The position numbers and the translations under genes are program-made. Positions 58,691-64,000 of a stretch of DNA of 64,000 bases are shown piece by piece. The notes under the pieces are model-generated. The model was not told the DNA's origin, ran no database searches, and saw only the letters and a program-made list of their open reading frames with translations. Location of the stretch: contig JAESUZ010005179.1 of NCBI GenBank assembly GCA_017311185.1, positions 186,001 through 250,000 on the forward strand, in the 5' to 3' direction. Origin of the DNA: Proteles cristata cristata. Taxonomy: Eukaryota; Chordata; Mammalia; Carnivora; Hyaenidae. Every line of letters begins with the position of its first letter. Position 1 is the first letter of the stretch.

Positions 58691-59004
58691 AAAAGTCTCA
58701 TGTTAAAAATCAATACTCATTTCCAGATACCAAAAGCATTGAATAAAAAAAAAAAAAATCAAGAGTTCTGGATCAACCAAAAAAGAAACAAAGATGGAAG
58801 ACAGTGAGAAAGGTAGCCTGTCTACAAGGTGTATCTCAGCACAAAAGCAGGCAGTGATAAGAAACTAAAGGTCACTAACAATGGAAAATTAGTTGAGACT
58901 CAATCCTAGAAAAATAGCAACTATTCTAGAGTTGTAAAAGGCCTCTGACAGGTTACTGAGGCACTTTTTATATGGTTCTGGCAGTTGCACCTAAGATGTA
59001 TTAC

Positions 59005-60596
59005 AAGAGCCAAAGCAATCTTGAGAAAGAAGGTATCATAATCTCAGATTTCAAGCTATACTACAAAGTGATAGTAATCAGAACAGTACGGTACTGGCAC
59101 AAAAACAAACATGTAGATCATGCAGAACTGAACAGAAAACTGAGAAGTAACCCATGATTATATGGTCAATAAATCTATGACAAACAAGGCAAGAATATAC
59201 AATGGGGGAAAGACAGTGTCTTCAGTTTACGTGTTTACGTGTTTACGGTGCTGGGAAAATGAGACAGCTGTGTGAAAAGAATGAAATCAGGTCACTTTCT
59301 GACACCCTACACAAAAATAAACTCCAAATGGATTCAAGACCTGAATGTGAGACATGAAACCATAAAACTCCTAGAAGGAAATATAGGTAGTCATATCTTT
59401 GACATCAGCTGTAGCAACATTTTTCTAGATATGTCTCCTTAGGCAAGGGAAACAAAAGCAAAAATAAACTATTGAGACTACACCAAAATTTGCACAGCCA
59501 TTGCACAGCAAAGGAAACCATCAATAAAACAAAAAAGCAACCTGCTGAATGGGAGAAAATATCTGCAAATGATTTATTCAATAAAAGATTCATACCCAAA
59601 ATACATGAAGAATTGATTCAACTCAACAGCAAAAACAAAAACAAAACCAAATAATCCAATTAAAATGGGTAGAGGGCCTGAATAGACATTTTTCCAAAGA
59701 AGATATACAGAGGGCCGACAAACCCATGAAAAGATATTCAACATCCCTTATCATCAGGGAAATGTAAATCAAAACCATAATGGGTTATCACCTTTTAACT
59801 GTTAGAATGGCTAGAATCAAAAAGAAAAGAAATGACAAGTGTTGATGAGGATGTGGAGAAAAAGGAGCACTTATGCACTGCTGGTGGGAACGTAAATTGG
59901 TGCAACCACTGGAAAACAGTATGGAGGCTTCTCAAAAAATTAAAAACAGAAACAACCATATAGATCTACTACGGGGCATTTACCCAAAGCAAATGAAAAC
60001 ACTAATATGAGAAGATATACCCACCCTTACATTTACTGCAGCATTATTTAAAATAGCCAAGATATGGAAACAACTCAAGGTCCCTCAATAGATAAATGAA
60101 TAAAGAAGATGTGTGATAATGGAATATTACCTAATCACACACACAAAAATGAGATCTTGCCATTTGTGACAACACAGATGGACCTGGAGGGTATTATGCT
60201 GAGTGAAAGAAGTCATTGAAAGACAAATATTGCAAGACTTCACTTATATGTGGAATCTAAAAGACAAAGGAATAAACAAAAAGCAGAAACCAGCCCATAA
60301 AAACTGAGAACAATCTGATGGTTGCCAGAGCAGAGAGGGCGGGAAAATGGGCAAAATGGGTGAAGGGGAGTGGGAGATACAGGCTTCCGGTTATGAAGTA
60401 AGTTAAGTCACAAGGATAAAAGGTACAGCATTGGGAATACAGTCAATGGTATTGTGATAGCACTCACTGCATGGTGACAGATGGTAGCTCCACTTGTGGG
60501 GAACATGGCAGAGCCCACACCCTCGCTGAATCACTATGCTGTACACCTGAAACTAATGTAACATCGTGTGTCAACTATACCTCATAAAAAAAATAG
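59005..60596 (+). mobile_element. L1, 5'-truncated 1.6-kb copy
   Basis: ORF2 C-terminal part (GAGCCAAAGCAATCTTGAG, TGGCACAAAAACAAACATG, AATGGATTCAAGACCTGAATG, AAATGGGTAGAGGGCCTGAA, ACTGCTGGTGGGAACGTAAA) then 3' UTR (CACTTATATGTGGAATCTAA) ending ATACCTCATAAAAAAAATAG. Stops break the frame. Older type than the L1 at 1-1068. Confidence 0.9.
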
Positions 60597-61129
60597 ATAC
60601 GTTGTAAGAGATCAATGGAAAGCAGTTACTCAGAGTCAATACCAGATTTCTAGGGAATGAAAATCAGCTCATGGAATAGAAAGGCATGCATAAAAGAAAA
60701 AACTGTGTAGTAACAGTAATATGATGTGGCGTTATGTATTTAAAGACACAGCAGATGTTCCAGATCTCTCTGGAAATGTCTATTTCACCTCCATTTTTCT
60801 GAAGGGTATTTCTGCTGGTTCTAGAATTCTGCTATATAATAGTTATTCAGGAATTCATCTGGAAAAAAAAATATTCTGGACCCTTCTTCCCCCAAACAGT
60901 AAATCAAGAGATCATCCCAAAAAACTTTAGTTTTCCAAAGTAATGTATTTTTAAAAACCTAAGGGCATGATATATCAATCAGCTAGTATATGTCTGAAAT
61001 AGTACTACACTTCTCATTTCTGAAATTGTAAAAACTGAAAATTTTAAATGTCTTCTGCTTGCCTATTTTACACTTTTAGAACTCCAAAGGGTCACCGTTA
61101 AGATATAAATACTGATTGCCAGTCATCAA

Positions 61130-62000
61130 AGTGTCAAATTGCATACTTCACTCTTAAACAACTGGGGGGTTACGGCACCCACCCTAAGCCTGCGTGCAGT
61201 CCAAAATTTGAATATAACTTTTGATCCCTGAAGGAGCCAAGGGTAGCCTACCTAAAATGTGCTATGATGGCATATTGATTATTGTGAATCGAAGCTACTT
61301 GGGAAACAGCCAGGACACTCAGACCCCCTCCTCAAGGCAGAAAATATATCCCCGTACGAAAGACACCCTGCCTGTACTAAGTGGTAAAAAGCCACCTTTA
61401 TCACCAGAGGTAGTAAGTTTAAAGCTGACAAAGCTGTAGAAACAAAGCTTGTTACTTTCTTTTTTTTTTAATTAATTTATTTATTTATTTTTCAGAGAGA
61501 GAGAGAGACAACATGAGAGGGTCAGAGAGACAGGGAGACACAGAATCCGATGCAACTCCAGGCTCTGAGCTGTCAGCACAGAGCCCGACGCGGGGCTCGA
61601 ACCCACGAACCGTGAGATCATGGCCTGAGCCGAAGTCGGACACTTCACCGACTGAGCCCCCAGGCGCCCCAAAGCTTGTTACTTTCTAATTTACTAGCTC
61701 AGCCCAAATTCCCCTTAGAATTCCTTACTAATTAAAGCTCCCAAACATCTGCTTTCCTTATCCTACCAGTTCCTCACAAATGTATCGTCCCTTTGTCTAA
61801 AGAACATAAAAATTACCTGATTTGGGTCTCAATTTCATTATTGGGCCTCCACACAAACATACAACTTTGGTTTTATTCTCCTGTTACCATCTCATGTAAA
61901 TTTCATTATTGGTCCAGCTGGGAGACCGTGAAGGGCAGAGGCAGAAGTTTTCCTTCCTGTAAAACTGAACTACTGACAACCTACTGCTGACTGAAAGCTT
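61130..62000 (+). mobile_element. LTR, same family as 37784-38470, SINE inside
   Basis: Extended similarity to the reverse complement of 37784-38470: CCAGGACACTCAGACCCC, GACACCCTGCCTGTACTAAG, CTGTAGAAACAAAGCTTGTT, CTTTCCTTATCCTACCAG and CAATTTCATTATTGGGCCTC. It is split by the SINE at 61461-61670. The exact ends are unclear. Confidence 0.7.
61461..61670 (-). mobile_element. Felid SINE inserted in the LTR
   Basis: Minus-strand copy without the CTGACTGCCAG duplication. AAAGCTTGTTACTTTCT flanks it at 61444-61460 and 61671-61687, a perfect 17-bp duplication. Confidence 0.96.
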
Positions 62001-62099
62001 TACTGATAACACAAGCAGTCACCTAACACATACTGTGTGTTACATGTATTAAATACCATGTTCCTGCAAAAGACTAACGGCTAGAGGAAAAGCTATTTA

Positions 62100-63058
62100 A
62101 AACCCATACAGAAGAGAAAGACCGTTTACGGGACCGGGCCTGTATTACTGGGACGCGCCTGCTGGCGGCTGACGGCCTGCTGGCCACACGAACCCCATCT
62201 CCGTCCCTCCCTCTTGTCCTCCCCTCTGCACACATACGGCACCACTCGCTCCATACAAAGCTGGGGACGAAGGTCCGCACAGGGGCAGAGATCAGGGCCA
62301 GCACACTGCGGCAGTGTCCCTCCGTCCAACTACCCAGTCGCCCCATCAGGAAATTACCCTGAATAAGACTCTGGCCCGAAGGGTGTGGAGCGGCTTGCCT
62401 CGTTTCTTCAGTATTAAAGGGCCTGCTCAGTCTGGAGGGTACATTAACTGACCCTCCCTCGCCTTCTAACAGAGGTGGACAGACTGGGCGACACAGAGGC
62501 AGTAGTGACGGCCCTAGCCGGTGACCCAGTGGCCTCTGCTTGTCAGAGGCAGACTGGGGGCCCAGAGGCGTAGCACAGCTGGGCCATGTGCTTGGAGGGG
62601 TCCCACCAGCCCATGGCTACTGGCAGCTGTGGTCGGCCACAGGACCAGGGTGCCACCGAGGGAGTGATGTGTGCCCACCGGTAGTGGGCCGAGGCCGAAG
62701 GCCACCCGCGCACAGCCCTGAGGCTGGCACCAGAGGACTTGGGGTGGGATACAGGGTATGGGGCTCCACGTGCAGTGCCCTCCCTGCCTTCTGGACACAT
62801 TCGTCCCCTGCGGCCCGGGCTGCAGCACTGGATCCCACTTCACCCCCCACCGCTCATCAGCCCACAGGGTGACCTGTAGCCCTCCCGGCCCCGGGGCCCC
62901 CACAGGCTGCTCTCCTGGGTCCTCAGAAGACAGCAGGCGTGACCTCTGCAATGGTCACCTTTGCTTCACTACTGTGAAGACCGGGGGGCGGGGGGCAGTT
63001 GTGAATAAAGCTCTGCGCTTCTGCAGCTCTTAAAAACAAAAACAAACAAACAAACAAA
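62100..63058 (+). pseudogene. GC-rich block, probable processed retrocopy (parent unknown)
   Basis: In an AT-rich intron this block is strikingly GC-rich. It ends GTTGTGAATAAAGCTCTGCG, then about 20 bases later an A-rich (AAAAAC, AAAC)n tract: a polyadenylation signal followed by a tail, as in a reverse-transcribed mRNA on the plus strand. The 5' limit is uncertain. The part below about 62440 could be separate. Overlapping open frames of up to 145 codons on both strands (62514-62951) reflect the GC content, and I recognise no protein in them. It may be mostly a copied 3' UTR. A flanking target duplication was not found. Confidence 0.45.
63033..63058. repeat. A-rich (AAAC)n tract
   Basis: AAAAACAAAAACAAACAAAC and further units at the end of the GC-rich block. 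Confidence 0.9.
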
Positions 63059-63112
63059 TGCATAAGTGGATCCTGGCAGTTCAAACCCGTGCTGTTCAAG
63101 GGTCAACCCTAT
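63059..63112 (+). mobile_element. Tigger-like DNA transposon terminus
   Basis: GCATAAGTGGATCCTGGCAG, TTCAAACCCGTGCTGTTC and AAGGGTCAACC match the terminal part of Tigger/MER2-type elements. Confidence 0.55.
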
Positions 63113-63284
63113 ACTGAGCCCAGAAGATAGGGGTGGAAAATGTTTACAAAGGTGAATGAATAAGACTGTGGAAGCTGCTCAGAACCTAATTCAGAAAAGA
63201 CTTGGAATTATTAAAGTTATTTTTTTAATCACAGAACATGCATACAATCTAGGAACAGCTACTTATTACTATATCTTTTCTTTC

Positions 63285-63480
63285 TCACATGTTTAAAACT
63301 TCATTATAATGGTGGCTTTCAAACTTTGTAACCACATCGTGACCCAATATGTTCGTACCTGTGAATATATTACTGACGAGTTTTATGCAGCAATATTTAT
63401 CCTTACTATGTGCCGTGGACTAAGATGATTTTCTATCCTACTTTTTTTAAACACACTGAACTGATTCTGAACTCATTACA
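63285..63480. mobile_element. Possible MER-type DNA transposon fossil
   Basis: GGTGGCTTTCAAACTTTGTA then ACCACATCGTGACCCAATAT resembles old hAT-type elements that start with GGTTCTCAAACTTT. Weak. Confidence 0.3.
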
Positions 63481-63648
63481 TGACCTACAGGTAAGGTCAA
63501 AAACCTTTGAAAAAAACACCATAAACCGTCCACTATCTCCCTCCACATCTCCTTTATTCTCAGACTGAGCACCCATTAAAAAAAAAAAGGTTTTTCCCTA
63601 TTGGAACCAAGCAACAACTTATCACTCAGTAAAATAAATGTGCTAAAT

Positions 63649-63869
63649 GGGTACCTGGGTGGCTCAGTCAGTTAAGCACCCACCTTTGGCTCAGGTCATG
63701 ATCTCATGGCTCACGAGTTTGAGCCCCATGTCCGGCTCTGTGCTGACAGCGTGGAGCCTGGAGCTGCTTCAGATTCTGTGTGTGTGTCTCTCTCTGCCCC
63801 TCCTCTGCTCGCTCTCTCGCGCGCTCTCTCTCTCCCTCCCCTTCAAAAATAAACATTAAAAAAAAAATA
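63649..63869 (+). mobile_element. Felid SINE with target duplication
   Basis: GGGTACCTGGGTGGCTCAGT start, GAGTTTGAGCCCCATGTCC, CT block including CTCTCGCGCGCTC, AAAATAAACATT tail. ATAAATGTGCTAAAT flanks it at 63634-63648 and 63870-63884, a perfect 15-bp duplication. Confidence 0.96.
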
Positions 63870-64000
63870 ATAAATGTGCTAAATCAAAAAGTGACTACAA
63901 AGGGGGAAAACTGTATCTTCAAAGAACTGGAGGAAATCCTTTTTGAGGGATATTTTAATTCCCCTTGGCCACTGACCCACCATTGCACTGAGTACTAGCT

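Larger units (their letters stand above)
46058..64000 (-). other. NME7: NME7 intron 1, partial (upstream exon not found)
   Basis: This is sequence upstream of exon 2 to the right edge. It holds SINEs, three LTRs, L1 pieces, MIRs, a GA minisatellite and a GC-rich retrocopy-like block, listed separately. No ATG|GT exon end with CpG-island context was recognised on the minus strand, so exon 1 probably lies beyond 64000. Nothing is recognised in about 46070-47230 (46590-46990 is GC-richer and LTR-like but unassigned), 48200-49880, 50070-51130, 52930-53630, 53950-55090, 55390-55960, 56190-57810, 58700-59000 and 60600-61120. Confidence 0.75.

Noticed and set aside
62100..62450. Candidate NME7 exon 1 / promoter
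   Set aside because: No ATG followed by a GT donor with human-like context was found on the minus strand. A copied transcript explains the GC content better, though not conclusively.
62514..62951. 145-codon minus-strand and 110-codon plus-strand frames
   Set aside because: They overlap in a GC-rich block with few stop codons, and the plus-strand 3' end signals suggest a copied untranslated region.

Overview
The window is vertebrate, almost certainly felid, nuclear DNA. It is AT-rich and mostly intronic. Long reading frames are absent apart from repeat fragments and chance. It is packed with tRNA-derived carnivore SINEs of the felid type, recognised by a 5' start reading GGGGCGCCTGGGTGGCTCAG, an internal GGTTCGAGCC B box, a CT-rich middle and an AATAAA/A-rich tail. 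L1, L2, MIR and LTR fragments fill much of the remainder. There is no bacterial, phage or organelle content.

The one gene I can support is NME7 (nucleoside diphosphate kinase 7), on the minus strand. Six consecutive coding exons are visible, numbered 2 to 7 on the human model: 45950-46057, 45053-45219, 37392-37502, 32960-33010, 30224-30431 and 16713-16818. All have AG acceptors and GT donors, and the reading phases join without error. They encode residues 2 to about 252 of a protein that is 376 residues long in human: the DM10 domain, all of the first NDK domain with its catalytic histidine, and the start of the second NDK domain. The ATG exon must lie at higher coordinates (beyond 64000 or unrecognised), and the remaining exons lie below position 1.

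Layout: 1-16712 is intron 7 (partial), holding L1, MIR and SINE copies and a rearranged L1 at 5.9-8.8 kb. 16819-30223 is intron 6, with two long L2 tracts, a 5'-inverted L1 and an LTR. 30432-32959 is intron 5. 33011-37391 is intron 4, with a nested SINE pair. 37503-45052 is intron 3, with a solitary LTR and an unexplained 188-codon open frame. 45220-45949 is intron 2. 46058-64000 is intron 1 (partial), with several LTRs, a 1.6-kb L1, a GA minisatellite and a GC-rich retrocopy-like block near 62-63 kb.

I found no new multi-gene system. The most interesting signals are these: at least eleven near-identical copies of a young felid SINE subfamily, whose diagnostic tail change creates a splice-acceptor-like site when antisense to NME7; a clean twin-priming L1 inversion; an L1 lacking ORF2; an LTR inserted in a MIR with a visible target duplication; and the retrocopy-like GC-rich block.
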